Assembly: GCA_022575985.1 (NCBI GenBank)
Contig: JAKSXM010000123.1
Location: 372,001 to 436,000, forward strand
Source of the DNA: Anagrus nilaparvatae
Taxonomy: Eukaryota > Arthropoda > Insecta > Hymenoptera > Mymaridae
Reading direction: 5' to 3'
Length of the DNA stretch: 64,000 nucleotides
A program made the position numbers and the translations under genes. Positions 20,885 through 32,935 of this stretch are shown one piece after another (positions within the stretch are counted from its first letter, which is position 1; the number at the start of each line of letters is the position of its first letter). The notes beneath the pieces were generated by a model that saw nothing but the letters and a program-made list of their open reading frames with translations, searched no databases and was not told where the DNA came from.

Positions 20885-21600
20885 CAAAATAATTTAAGAA
20901 AAATAAAATAGGCGATAACTTCATTAATCAAGATAAAAATTACTTTTTTAAAAAATTACTTACTTTTTTAAAAAATTTAAAATAATAGATGACAAAATCT
21001 GATTTCCAGGGAAAAACTACTCCAGAAGAAAAAAAAACTTTTCTTTTTACGATGAAATTTAGCCGATTTGTCGTCAATTTAAGATTTTACTCAAAGTTTT
21101 ATATTGAAAAATGCCTACTTCTGACTTGTTTGATTTTCATCGTAAAATAATAACTTTTTTTTAAAAATCGATTAATTTTTCCCTGAGTATTCATTTCTTC
21201 AAAAAAAAAAATTCATTTTTGTTCACAAAATTTTAATTTTTAGGTCAGAAACCTTTGAAAACTGTAATTAGCCAAATTTATTAAACACAGTTTTTCATTG
21301 GTTTTTGACCTAAATGTTGAAATGTGGTAAAAAATTATTCTTTTCTTGAAGAAATAAATACTCAGGGAAAAAGTAAACGATTTAAAAAAAAAAATGAGTA
21401 TTTTACCATAATAATCAAGGGAATAATGCATATTTTAAGTTCAGAAACAGACTTTTTTTAATGTCTTTTTTAAGAAAAATTTGAGTAAAATCGTAAATTG
21501 ACGATAACTTGGCTAAATTTCATTGTCAAAAGAAAAGTTTTTTTTTGTTCTTGAGTAGTTTTTCTCTGGCAATCACTATCGACTATATGGCCCATATCAT
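20885..21600. repeat. Secondary palindrome within the right arm
   Basis: AGGGAAAAACTACTCCAGAAG with AAAACTTTTC near 21008-21050 pairs with AAAAGTTT and CTTGAGTAGTTTTTCTCTGG near 21525-21568. An inner pair TCCCTGAGTATTCATTTCTTC (21181) and GAAGAAATAAATACTCAGGGA (21349) flanks the centre. This block has no counterpart in the left arm and so arose or inserted after the arms were formed. Confidence 0.65.
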
Positions 21601-22042
21601 TCGATTCCTGAGACATTCCTCTAACAAACTGTATATGTCTTTATTCGGAAATTCAAATGACGGAGCGTCCTTAAGTATGGTATAAAATAAAAAAACATTA
21701 TTTTATGACTCTAAATGGTTTGCCATGCCATGCGTTTTTAGGTACGAAAAATAGGACTTAAAAATAGGATTGTAATTTCACAATTGTTTGTCGCAAATTT
21801 TCGATTAAAAATTGCAATTTTTCTACACAAATCGTAAAATTACGACATAGTTGTAAATTTACGATTTTGTCGAAAATTTACGAAAAAATAAATTGTAAAT
21901 TTACTATTTTTTCGCAAATTTACAAATATTAGTAAATTTCCGATTTTTTTCGAAAAATTGCGAATTTTTTCGAAAATTTACTAAATTTTAGTAAATTTAC
22001 CAATTTTGTCGAAAAATCACCGGAGTTTTTTTTAACAGTGTA

Positions 22043-22859
22043 TACAAGAAAATATTTAGTAAAACTTTATAAGTTTAGTGAGATGAGCTAAAGCTATCAT
22101 ATTTTTTTTTAAATACCACTTAAAGTGGCAAATCCTAAGACCATAGATACAAGAAGGTATATTTGACTATATATAACCAATTAAAAAAGCGATCATGTGG
22201 ACTAGATCTAGCACGTGGTTTCATTTATTATTTTATTACATTTTTAAAATGTCTTTTTGGAATATTATGTGCTAGAAAAAACTTACTTTTGAATAAATAG
22301 ATAATTTTTTTCTTCTTATCTAAAATTATGCATTTTTTATCTTTACTCTAGTATTTTAATTTTATAGTTTTTGTATTGTTATTATTATAAATAATAATAA
22401 TAACACATAGTTGAGGGTTGTGGTTCGGGTCGGTTTTTGGGTCAAAAAGTTTCGGATGTCTGAAAGTATGATTTTGAATATTACCCTGGCTTTAAGATTT
22501 TATAAATGTATTTTTAAAAAATTTTTTATATATTATTTTATATACACTGAGAAAGTCCTCTTGCTTTAAAAGGAATCCTTTTGCCTCAAAAGGAAAAAAA
22601 TCTTAAAATTCCACTCAAGAGTAGTTTCCATTTGTCTTTATATACATATATACTTTTGAGACCAACTATTTTGAAATTATATAAAAACCCGTTCTTATAT
22701 ACAAACCTTTGAAACTTTTCGGGTTTACCAAAAAACCGACCTGATCGGGCCCGAATAGAAACCTAGCTTTCGGGTTGGGTACCCAAAAATTCAGATAACA
22801 TCCTATCTCCATATTATGGCCAATTTCATAACGATTTATCTTTTAAAAACAGTATATAA
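22043..22859. other. Anonymous AT-rich sequence
   Basis: Short self-complementary pieces such as TTTAAAAGGAATCCTTTTG occur. No ORF, RNA gene or repeat family is recognised. Confidence 0.4.
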
Positions 22860-23945
22860 TAAGGGATGCAACCCCAATTGAGCCCAAGTTGAACTGAAGG
22901 GTCGCAGGAATCGTACCAAACTATTTTTTTTCCTGAAAGTATACAATTAAAAATAAGTATTTTCAGCCCATTTTAGCTTTCTATATCAAATACTTTGGTA
23001 AAATGACTAAAAATATTTTTTTGCCCTCCCGGGCGTAAAACTCGTGTGTAAAGAATTTTTTGCCCTCCCGGGCGTAAAACTCGTGCGTAAAGAATTTTCT
23101 GAACTCGTTCTACGCCTAGGGGGGCAAAAAATAGTGTAAGCACCATGGGCGAAATACTTTAGACACGAGCGTGAACACATATCACTCGTGCCCGGCTTCG
23201 CTGAGCACTCGTGCGAGTGCTCACGCTAGTGCCGAAACTTTTACGCCCTTGATATTTAATATACTATTATTTTTGCTGCAAAATATTTATTTGGGGCTTA
23301 AAAATATTTTCTTCTTAGATAATTATAGGAAATTTCTCCCAGAGATGAGACCGAGGCGAGACCGAGACGAGACCGAGTCGAGACCTCAATTTTTGAAAAT
23401 TTTCGAGACCGAGACGAGACTGACCCAAAATCTCGTCTCGTCTCGGTCTCGTCCATCACTATTTGTACTGCGCATGCGCGAGAAGTTTTTCATTACTAAG
23501 CTATTCGGTGTAAAAATATTTCTCGGAAAATTTTAAATAGACATGTAACTTAAAAAAAAAAATTTTTACACAAATGGAGCACATTTTATTTTTATTTAAG
23601 CTGAAAGGCGTATAGTGATTAAAAACGTAATTTCTCGTGTATGCGTAGTTCAAATATACTTTTGAACCTTGGAATCTAATTCTTAGAGAAGTTTCTTATA
23701 AGTACATAAGACGAAAATATTTTTAACCGTTTTTAAGTATTTGGCAGCAAAAATAAGAAAATTTGTTGAAGCAATTTTTCAAAGTAGGTTCAAAACACAA
23801 AAATGGGTTTCAAAAATCAAGGATTTAACCTAGAAATCTAAAATTAGCAGAGAGTACTTATTTTTAGTCGATACATCCAGAAAAAAATAGTTCGGGACAA
23901 TTTCTGCGACCCTTCAGTTCAATTTGGATCCAATTTGAATAGAAT
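22860..23945. mobile_element. ~1.1-kb foldback element
   Basis: The left end, with AAGTTGAACTGAAGGGTCGCAG near 22887, is complementary to CTGCGACCCTTCAGTTCAATTT near 23908. Flanking segments pair as well, such as AACTATTTTTTTTCCTG against CAGAAAAAAATAGTT. The interior carries CCCTCCCGGGCGTAAAACTCG in two direct copies (23022 and 23064), then ACGCCTAGGGGGGCAAA, GCACCATGGGCG and clustered CTCGTGC motifs. The same internal words occur in the palindrome at 26128-28484, so the two are related. A 121-codon frame at 23171 is built of the repeats and is not a gene. Confidence 0.7.
23342..23456. repeat. GAGACCGAGACGAGACC hairpin
   Basis: Iterations of GAGAC(C)GAG on the left are complementary to GTCTCGTCTCGGTCTCGTC on the right, near the centre of the foldback. 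The block is a GC-rich hairpin in a strongly AT-rich setting. Confidence 0.75.
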
Positions 23946-26127
23946 TCCTCGTATAATTTAAAATAATTTTTGTCAAAAACCAGTGAGTCCATGATATACG
24001 TTTTAGTAAATAGACGGGAAACTCTAACAAAAGTAAAAAAAGGATTTAATATTTGTTAATATTTGTTCGTTACATATAATAAATATAGACACATGTAATA
24101 GTCACATTACGTAAATGTATAAATGAAAAATGTAAATATAGCTTGTAAATTTAATTTTCATCTTTTAACTTTATGTATAAAAATAATTAATAATTTATGT
24201 CATGTACAAATTATTATATTTCTTCTATTTATTTGTCAAATACAGTAAAACCTTGAAGATATGAATTTATTTTAAGGACGCGTCAATTTTTTAAAATTAT
24301 AAACTTTTTTATTCTAAATTTTAGATACTAGATGAAAATTCTTTAAAAAACTTCATTATTGTATGGAAAAGTTTAAATTATTTAAATTAGGCTATTGATA
24401 AGGGTAAAACTTATTAAATTTAAGATTTTAATAGACTGGTTTTATTAGACATTTTAATTTTCCTTATATTTTGAATCCTAAAATTTTTTAGGTCCTGAAA
24501 TTTTTATTATTTTTCTAATAAATACGCGTTAATCGCGATTTGTGAGTTGATTAAAAATAATTATTTTTCGTTTAGAATTTGGTTTAATGATTTTAGCATT
24601 AAAATATCGGCTTTAGCAGAAAAGTCACGAGACCTAATTAAAATATATAAGACCATATGGTCATTTATAGGAAATATTGATGTTTTTCAAATTATCAAGG
24701 TTTTAATGTAAATATTAAAATAACTGAAGCATAAATTATAATTTTATCTATTCTTAATTTTATGATAAAATAGTCATATTTTATCTTCAAATATTTTTTA
24801 TAATAAAAATAATTGTATTGAAAATATTGAAAAAAATTTTAATTTTTTACATGTAAAATTTGAATAGTATATCTTTTGTTGCTACATATTCTTATCATTT
24901 TAAAAATATATATTTTAATAGTTTCATAAATGCAATTGATAAGAGTATTTTTTAGTATTTTTATAATATTTTAGAATAATTAAAAATTTTAATTTATTTA
25001 GTCTATAGGGACGAGAATTTAAAAACTTTTTTTTTTGTAAATTAGAAGTTTTCAGATGCGTGATGAGTTTTCATATAATTTTTGAGTCAAGTGCAAATTT
25101 AACCTGGATAGTTTTATTTTAATTTTTCTCTGGCAAGAAAAACTAATACAATTAAAAATGTTTTACATGTCTAGGGCAAAAAAGCCTATTTTCTAACCTG
25201 CGGAGACGGCCCTTTGTATGCAAAACTATGTTTTAAATCAAGGGACATAAAATGGGGTTCGACTTTTGTCAAAGCTAATATTTTGTCCCTTGTTTAAAAA
25301 ATAGATAAAATGTCTAGTATAGGAGAAACTCATCCCAAGAGGGATAAACTAAATAGAATAAAGTCCTTAATTTATTATTACAATAAAAAATAATCGAATC
25401 TTATTCCCTCCGCCCTTAATACTAGAAAACTACTATTTTTATTGGAATTGGTCAAAAACATTTAAAAAAAACTTTCCAATAAGTTTTTAGTAGCAAAATC
25501 GAATTTCGGGGCTAGAATTATTCTTCCAACACCAAAAATAAATTTTTACACTTTTCCTTATTTTATCTTTTTTTCATTTTGGTTGGCTTAGCTATTTTAT
25601 TGCTAGTTATCATCTAAGTTTACTTACATGTAATATTTTATTTTTTTTAGCAATGGAAAATTTGTTCAAATTCTAATAATAAAAAGTTTCAATTTTTGAA
25701 TTAATAAATTAATGAAAATTTTAGAATTGTAACTTAATATTTTATATTTTCACAAATTACAAAGAGTTCCAAAAATTTATTTGGGCTCATAGAATACTGA
25801 TAAAAATAATCATTTGAAGCAACCACAAAAGAAAAATAATCTTAAATACATAAAATTTTCTTGTATAGCAAAATTAAAAAATTTTTTTTTCCATTTGGCC
25901 CCAAATATGAGTAAAAATTTTCAGGATTTCATTTATTTTTTAAGAAATAGAAAATGAAACTGATTGTGTTCAATAATAAAAACTAAATTCTAAATTAACT
26001 AATACACGATCTAATAAACTATAAAATTAAAAATATTACTTAAGAAAAACAAAAAATTAAGTAATAACATAAAAATAAAATTTAAATAATTAAAATAATA
26101 AAAAAACTTACATGCAATATTTAGCAG
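23946..26127. other. Anonymous AT-rich sequence
   Basis: No open frame of note is present across 2.2 kb, and no splice-bounded coding text was recognised on either strand. I see nothing to annotate. Confidence 0.4.
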
Positions 26128-28484
26128 CCCACGTAAAAAATTATTAAGATCTTTTTATGATCTTATTAATATCTTAATAATCTTTTATTAATATCTTAAA
26201 AAGATCTTAATAATAGTTTAAAAATCTATTATTAAGATCTTAATAAGACGAAAAAGAAAAACATGTAGTTTTATTTTTTAAAACCTAATAAGTTATTGAT
26301 TTTACTTATTCAGGTGGAAAACTCACGCGTAAAAATTAGCTCGGAGCTTCCTGTTCTCGTTGTATGTTCAAGTAAACCAAAAACCTCGTTATCACCATAG
26401 GTGAAAAATTTTAGACATGTATGTGACCACGACTAATCTCAAAATTTTTGCGCTTTGGCTAGTTCGTTGAAAAGCTACTTTTTACTCAAAACGTACGTTT
26501 TCCCTCACTATACGTTTAAGATTTTTAGTCAATTTTAAAAAAGCCTTGAAGCTTTATAAAGATTAATGAAACTGTATTATTCGGGAGTTAAATATTCTAA
26601 GTATAAAGGGCGTAAAATTTTAGCGCTAGTGAGAACACCAGAACATCCTCCACGCCCATGGTGCTTAGGATATTATTTGCCTCCCTAGGCGTACAAAGTT
26701 TGCAGAATGCTCCGTGAATGTGGGAACTACAAAATTGTATGCAATTTGTGTACATCAAAATTCTGCACAAAAATGATTGTATAAAAATTGTACGAATTTG
26801 AACAATTTTAATAAAGTCAACGTAGAGAAAAGTCAATACAAATTGTTCACAATATCTAACCAGATTCGTCAAAAAAGAAATAGAGAAATTTTATGGAAAA
26901 GAAGAAAAGAAAAATGAAAATTATTCCTTCTAAATTTAATTGTATCACGGCACTAGAGCTCCTAAAATCCTAAAAATAAAAGGACACATCCATATCAAAA
27001 TTCTTGGTTATATTTCTCAAATTGGTTTTTTCTAGAGAAAATTAATTTTTTCACAGAAAAATCAAATGTTTATATTTTAAACTTTTATTTTAGACATCAT
27101 TTATTAAAAAAAAAAAACTTTTATCAATATTTGATTTTATACAGACTTATAAAGCATTCTTCTTAGTTCGCAAATCTAGCTTTAAAATACTGATAAAAAA
27201 ATAAAACTTATGTAAAAACTAGGTTATTCGAAAAATATCAATTTACGGTGAGCGGTCAGTTTGGCTATTCGTGATTAACTGATTATTTTTTTTTATTAAT
27301 TGAATCGTTGCTTGGTTACATTTTTAATTGTAAATAAACAATTGTCAAAATAAAAAAAAATGATCAGTTTATCAAGACGAACCAAAATGACCCCTAGTTG
27401 TAAATTAATATTTTTTTTTTTTAATAACCTAATTTTTGCAAAAGTTTTATTTTTTTATCGATTATTATTTTAAAGTGCAATTCGTGAACTATGATTTTTT
27501 CACAAGTCTGATTGAAATTAATTATTAAAAAAAGAAGTTTTAAAAAAAGTGATGTCTAAAATAAAAAATAAACAATTCGAGGAATATCACCAAGAATTTT
27601 GATAGAAATATGAAGAATATGAATGTGTCCTTTTATTTTTAGGATTTTAGGAGTTCTAGTGCCGTGATACAATTAAATTTAGAAGGAATAATTTTCATTT
27701 TTCTTTTCTTCTTTTCCATAAAATTTCTCTATTTCTTTTTTGACGAATCTAGTTAGATATTGTGAACAATTTGTATTGACTTTTCTCTACGTTGACTTTA
27801 TTAAAATTGTTCAAATTCGTACAATTTTTATACAATCATTTTTGTGCAGAATTTTGATGTACACAAATTGCATACAATTTTGTAGTTCCCACATTCACGG
27901 AGCATTCTGCAAACTTTGTACGCCTAGGGAGGCAAATAATATCCTAAGCACCATGGGCGTGGAGGATGTTCTGGTGTTCTCACTAGCGCTAAAATTTTAC
28001 GCCCTTTATACTTAGAATATTTAACTCCCGAATAATACAGTTTCATTAATCTTTATAAAGCTTCAAGGCTTTTTTAAAATTGACTAAAAATCTTAAACGT
28101 ATAGTGAGGGAAAACGTACGTTTTGAGTAAAAAGTAGCTTTTCAACGAACTAGCCAAAGCGCAAAAATTTTGAGATTAGTCGTGGTCACATACATGTCTA
28201 AAATTTTTCACCTATGGTGATAACGAGGTTTTTGGTTTACTTGAACATACAACGAGAACAGGAAGCTCCGAGCTAATTTTTACGCGTGAGTTTTCCACCT
28301 GAATAAGTAAAATCAATAACTTATTAGGTTTTAAAAAATAAAACTACATGTTTTTCTTTTTCGTCTTATTAAGATCTTAATAATAGATTTTTAAACTATT
28401 ATTAAGATCTTTTTAAGATATTAATAAAAGATTATTAAGATATTAATAAGATCATAAAAAGATCTTAATAATTTTTTACGTGGG
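26128..28484. mobile_element. Near-perfect 2.36-kb palindromic element
   Basis: It runs from CCCACGTAAAAAATTATTAA to its exact complement ending ACGTGGG, with mirror centre at 27306. The outer arms (about 26128-26990 and 27622-28484) are almost identical. Two 91-codon frames at 26597-26872 (-) and 27740-28015 (+) give the same peptide, with one synonymous CTG/CTA difference seen. The inner ~630 bp have diverged. The first ~150 bp of each arm are rich in AAGATCTT palindromes. GCACCATGGGCG and TACGCCTAGGGAGGCAAA link it to the foldback at 22860-23945. The frames start at TTG, show no domain and are most likely not genes. A target duplication is not evident. Confidence 0.88.
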
Positions 28485-28959
28485 AGATACTTAAATACTC
28501 AAAAAAAATAAAGGCGATAAGAAATAAAATTCAACGATTTAATTTATAACATTTAAAAATAAATAACTAAACTATAACGGAAACTGAAAAAAAAAAAAAT
28601 GAGATAAAAAAATACATGAAAGATTGTACAATATTTAGTATGAAAAGTTTTATGATACACTAAAGAGACAAGAAATACTATTTAAAATATTATTTCTAAA
28701 AGATAACAAATTTTTTACTCCCTACTTAAAAAATTTTTTTTTTTTAATTTACATGCCTGTATTACATAGTTTTATGTTTGTTCATTATTGTCTATCTTTT
28801 AGAGTCTAAAAATTTTTATCGTTTTTTTGAGAAAAATGAATATTTATAGATTATTGTTACAGTTTTATTGTAATATAGAAAGAATTTATTATGTGAGCCC
28901 TAAAGATAAGTTAATTTCAGAGAAATTTTCAAATTTTTAATGAAAAATAATGTTTTTTG
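28485..28959. other. Anonymous AT-rich sequence
   Basis: Low-complexity A and T runs only. No feature is supported. Confidence 0.4.
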
Positions 28960-29200
28960 AAAGTAAATTTGCTTTTTTCGAAAGTATTTGAAAATTTAAG
29001 CCCTAAAATGAAATTTCAATCTTTCATTAAAGTTTTTATATTTGTATTCAGTAACCCGAAAAACTTAAGTAACCGATAAGAATCTTGAAATTTACGGTAA
29101 AAACGGATGTAATATTTGTTTTTAACAGTTTTCAACTCAAAAAACATAAATACCAGCACGATACCGTAGTTGAAAAATTTGATCGACTTGAAAGGGATAA
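28960..29200. repeat. Fragment related to the intron-9 foldback repeat
   Basis: AACCCGAAAAACTTAAGTAACC, CGGTAAAAACGGATGTAATATT and AAAAAACATAAATACC match the 122-bp unit vocabulary of 9148-10236. Ends are eroded and boundaries approximate. Confidence 0.55.
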
Positions 29201-30679
29201 AAAGTGAATAAAGGCGGTATCTACTAGAAATCTACAACAAAATTAAATAGGAAATAGTAGTAAAAAACAAAAAAACAAAAAAATAATTTGAATTTATTTA
29301 TCAGTAATTGCGTTGATAGCACAAAACGTTTAAAACTTATCTTACTTGCCATTTCTATTTTCGCTGCAAAAAATAAAAATCAAAAATTTTGACAGTAATT
29401 CCCAATCATAATTTTGGTTAAATAAAAAAATTAAAGTTTCAACGAAAAAAAAAATTGCCTACAACGTACTTATCGTTCTATTTAACATGTAAAAAAAAGA
29501 AATTCTTTTGATATATTTGCATAGGTCAATCACTTGTAGGATTTCGAATAAGCTCTTTAAAGAAGAATGAGCGCAATTAAAATGTACATATATTTATATA
29601 TAAACATAATATACTTTAATCGATAATAATATTTCATTTATATACGTGTAGAGAATAAACTTAAAAGTATTTAAATTAATAGAGAAAAATTCTTTCTTTT
29701 ATTTTTTCTTTTATATCGCAGTACTTAAAAATTCACACAGACGAAAATTCCCGCTTAAATATTACAAATAATGTTTTTAATTTTAATCGATAGATGGCTA
29801 AGGCTAATAAAATAAACTTGTAAATAAAGTGTCTTGGAAAAAGTTTATAATAAAATTGAATTTCGCATTCTGTTTATCCTTGTCTATGGGAGCATAGTAT
29901 TCCAATGAACGGTTAGTGAGGGTACTGTTGCTGAAACCCAATAATTTATTTTATAAATATTATCGCATCGGTGTTTATTGTGTTTTAAATACAATTTTCA
30001 TTTGATGCAATTTTTGAACAGCTTCTTTACTTTATAAGAAGCTTTTATAAGAAATATGATTTTTAGAATATTTTTCTAGTACTTATCTAATTTATGCATG
30101 ATCGATAAAGTTGTTATCCTTTTAAGAAAAGAGAGGGAAATTTGAATGACATAATCGTATTTATTTTTAATTTGCAATAATTTTATTAAATATTTATCTG
30201 ATATAATTTGAAAATATTATTTTTACTTATTATTAATTTTGACGACTTAATTATTTTAAAAAATATATGCAGTTTCTTTTTTTCAAGAAAATCACAAAGG
30301 AGTAATTATATAAAAAATATACAATGAGAACTATGTCCCAGAAGCACGCGACTAACATAAAAAGTTGACGCTTTTGATATGGGTCATTGATCCAGTTTCT
30401 AATTGTATATCGTCTAACGATTTGTATAACCTCGTATATTCTTAATCTTAAATACTTTGTAATCGGTTTTTAAGTGCATTTATTTTACATGCATAAATAT
30501 ATCAAGTGTATACCTTGAGTAGAATTTTGATTAAAATTTTTCAATAAATATTCTAACTTATATTTTTTTTAATATTTATAAAATATTGAAAAATTATGGA
30601 AATTTTTGAATATATTAAAATAGATATATTTTAGAGTATATTTTAGAATATTAATTAATCGAAGACAAAAAAATTTTTC
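29201..30679. other. Anonymous sequence
   Basis: A stretch near 29870-29930 is less AT-rich (TCTATGGGAGCATAGTATTCC) and may be a repeat remnant. No coding or RNA feature is recognised. Confidence 0.35.
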
Positions 30680-30995
30680 TTGACTGCTGAGCTAGCGTAT
30701 TTTGTTGCATCAGACGATGAAACATAGTAGAATCGTCAAATTCTACTTTGCCATTGTTATTCTCGCAGAAGGTTGGTAAGGTTAGCTGTATGTGAAAAGA
30801 AAAGGCTGAATTGGAATTGAAGGTATATTGGTTTTTCTGTGGGCTTGGCCAAGCTCGGTCTCTGGTGACCACGCAGTGCCTAGTGTGCGAATTTGTAGCC
30901 TTGTGGCTATACTGTCCGTTTGGTTGTACCAATAACGCCTAGTCTGCATCTTCGTAGCCTCGTGAATAAGCTCAGCTGCAGTTAGGCAGGTGTGA
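30680..30995. other. Unidentified higher-GC segment with internal repeat
   Basis: This ~300-bp stretch has clearly higher GC than its surroundings. Related words recur: TGCCTAGTGTGCGAATTTGTAG then CGCCTAGTCTGCATCTTCGTAG, each followed by CCT(T/C)GTG. A minus-strand 93-codon frame (30651-30932) crosses it but shows no domain, coiled coil or signal peptide. It could be a decayed repeat or a non-coding exon. I cannot choose. Confidence 0.35.
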
Positions 30996-31135
30996 CCAAC
31001 TTATAAATTTCTTCTGGAATAACCAAGTATTTCAAAAGTGATTTTGAAGTGTGCTTGTGATTGAATATGTATATTTTTAGCTAAAAGAGAATTGGCGAGA
31101 ACTAACAAAGCAAAGTCACTCATCAGCCCTTTTCA

Positions 31136-31216
31136 ATGCCAAAAATCTATAAGGCACTATTCACACGAAGTTCTTGCACCAGAAAAAATTAACAAGAACC
31201 TTAAAATTTTGGCATG
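31136..31216. repeat. Imperfect hairpin
   Basis: ATGCCAAAAAT pairs with ATTTTGGCAT, and AAGTTCTTG pairs with CAAGAACCTT inside it. The hairpin spans about 80 bp. Its origin is unknown. Confidence 0.55.
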
Positions 31217-31589
31217 GTCTTATATTTTTACAAACTAAACCGATCGGTTTGTTAAGATCCCATCTTTTACCTGTCGCTTAGGTCATTTTCACTAAGAATA
31301 AGTATAGATTTTGGGTTTCACACCTTATGTCTTTTCTTTTCCACCTATGGAATATGGAAACATAATCCACTTGTATACAATAAGCAGGAGTTTCCAAACA
31401 AGAAAAAATTAATAAATAGCTCTTAAATAACAACTATAAAAAAAAATATTTTTAGAATGTTCTTCTAGTTACTTGGTTGAGACTTGAGAGTTCAAAAATA
31501 TATTTAAAAATTGGGGGAATTAGCCTCAAGTAGACATTACAAATAAAAACCTATAAAAACTTATGAACATGTTTACTTACAGCTGAGTG

Positions 31590-31790
31590 ATAACCCGAGT
31601 TATTCCAAGTCCTTAAATTGAAATTGAACTAAGTCCCTAAACCTGAATTATTCTAAATCCCAAAATTGAAATTATTCTAAGTCCCGCTTGACCCCCCCCC
31701 TCCCTTAAATCGGACAAATTTACCCCCCTCCCCTTAATTTTTAAGTTCTTGAGGTACCCCTTCCCTATAAACATGTTCCACGGTTAAAAT
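31590..31790. repeat. GAACATGTTCC / C-tract family fragment
   Basis: Repeated AAGTCCCTAAACCTGAATTATTCT-like units are followed by CCCCCCCCCTCCC and CCCCCCTCCCC blocks. The fragment then ends TAAACATGTTCCAC. The same order occurs at 40795-41020 and, reversed, at 48296-48860. Confidence 0.65.
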
Positions 31791-32814
31791 TTCAAATTAA
31801 TAATCAATTTTTACGAAAAATTCTCTAGATTTTTTTGCAAACACAATTTTCTGCACATAAATGGGATAATAATTTCTCGTAATCGAGGATCATCGACCAA
31901 AACAACACTTAGCAACATCATCAAAAAGTATGAAAAAAATATAAAGACATATTTATATAATTCTATTATCAATTAAAAGTCATAGTAGATTATGTAATAA
32001 ATGTTAAAAAACAAATAAGACACTTAAGATACTCACGATATTTAATAACAATGTATACACAAGCACCTGATAAAAAAGTTTATTTATCCGGATGCCAAAT
32101 TTCACAAAAAATTTAATTATATTTAAGCGTTAAAATAATCATTATATTATCCACTAGAATAATTATTAAAACAATAAATATCTTAAATTTTTTGATAAAT
32201 TATTAAGTAACTAAACTGAAATTAATTTTTGCATCTCTGTTCAATTTGACGCATAAAAACGGACTAATTATTTTATTTCAAGCATAATATTTTTTTAATA
32301 CAAAATACAAAAACTCGTGACATCATGAGTTACTGGAAGAACTTTTCGATTGAACGTGTACTATATTTATGTAAAAAATATGTAATAAACTTAGAAACAA
32401 TATGTAAATCATATAATTTAATCACGAACACATAAATAAATTTTTCTTTTTGACATAATAATCATTTATTAGGAATCATGGAAATAAATAACTATTGGCA
32501 AAATATGAGTTTTATGTTACGTGACAGATAAGTTGACGAAAATTATATTTTTAACGATTTCAGTGCTAAACATATGTTTTGGGGAATCAGAAACACGATT
32601 TTATACTTTTTTTTTTCAAAAACTTGGAAGATTTCTCAATTATAAGATTTTTAGCACGTTAATTTAGGCATTTTTAAAAAAATTTTTGAAGTTATTTTTG
32701 AATTTTTTCTACTAAAAAACACGAAGTATGGCTAGCTCCAAGTAAACCAAGTTGCTCAAGATAACGTAATAAGAAACACATCTATTCTTAAAAAATTCAT
32801 AATATTAGTCATCC
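31791..32814. other. Anonymous AT-rich sequence
   Basis: No gene, RNA or repeat boundary is recognised. Confidence 0.4.
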
Positions 32815-32935
32815 TGAATATAATATTCTAAGTTCATTTGACCCCCCTTCTCCCTAAAAACATCAAATTTTGACCCCACCACTATTTTGGGGGTATTTTC
32901 CGGGTACCCCTCCTTATGAACATATTCAATTTTAA
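32815..32935. repeat. GAACATGTTCC / C-tract family fragment (degenerate)
   Basis: ATTCTAAGTTCATTTGACCC, AAAACATCAAATTTTGACCC and GGGTACCCCTCC followed by GAACATATTC repeat the order seen at 41695-41860. It is short and diverged. Confidence 0.5.

Larger units (their letters stand above)
16744..22040. mobile_element. Giant palindromic transposon-like element (~5.3 kb)
   Basis: The element starts CACTGTAAAAAAAACTCCGG and ends CCGGAGTTTTTTTTAACAGTG. TA at 16742-16743 and 22041-22042 is a candidate target duplication. The two arms match through their length, with many substitutions. Matching blocks include the AAATTTACTAAATTTTAGTA-type arrays near the ends, GTATGGTATAAAAT, TTGAAGGCACATCGATATAA, and the sequence near 19130/20060 (TTTGGAACACC/GGTGTTCCAAA). 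The loop lies at about 19510-19640. Each arm has been changed separately: the left by a 1.04-kb insertion (17549-18584), the right by extra sequence with its own palindrome (about 20885-21590). No transposase frame is seen, so mobility would depend on proteins from elsewhere. Confidence 0.85.

Noticed and set aside
23171..23536. 121-codon ORF as a gene
   Set aside because: Its sequence is composed of CTCGTGC and GAGACCGAGACG repeats within a foldback element.
26597..28015. Identical 91-codon frames at 26597-26872 (-) and 27740-28015 (+) as duplicated genes
   Set aside because: They are mirror images of one repeat arm, begin with TTG, and show no domain. Identity follows from the palindrome, not from protein selection.
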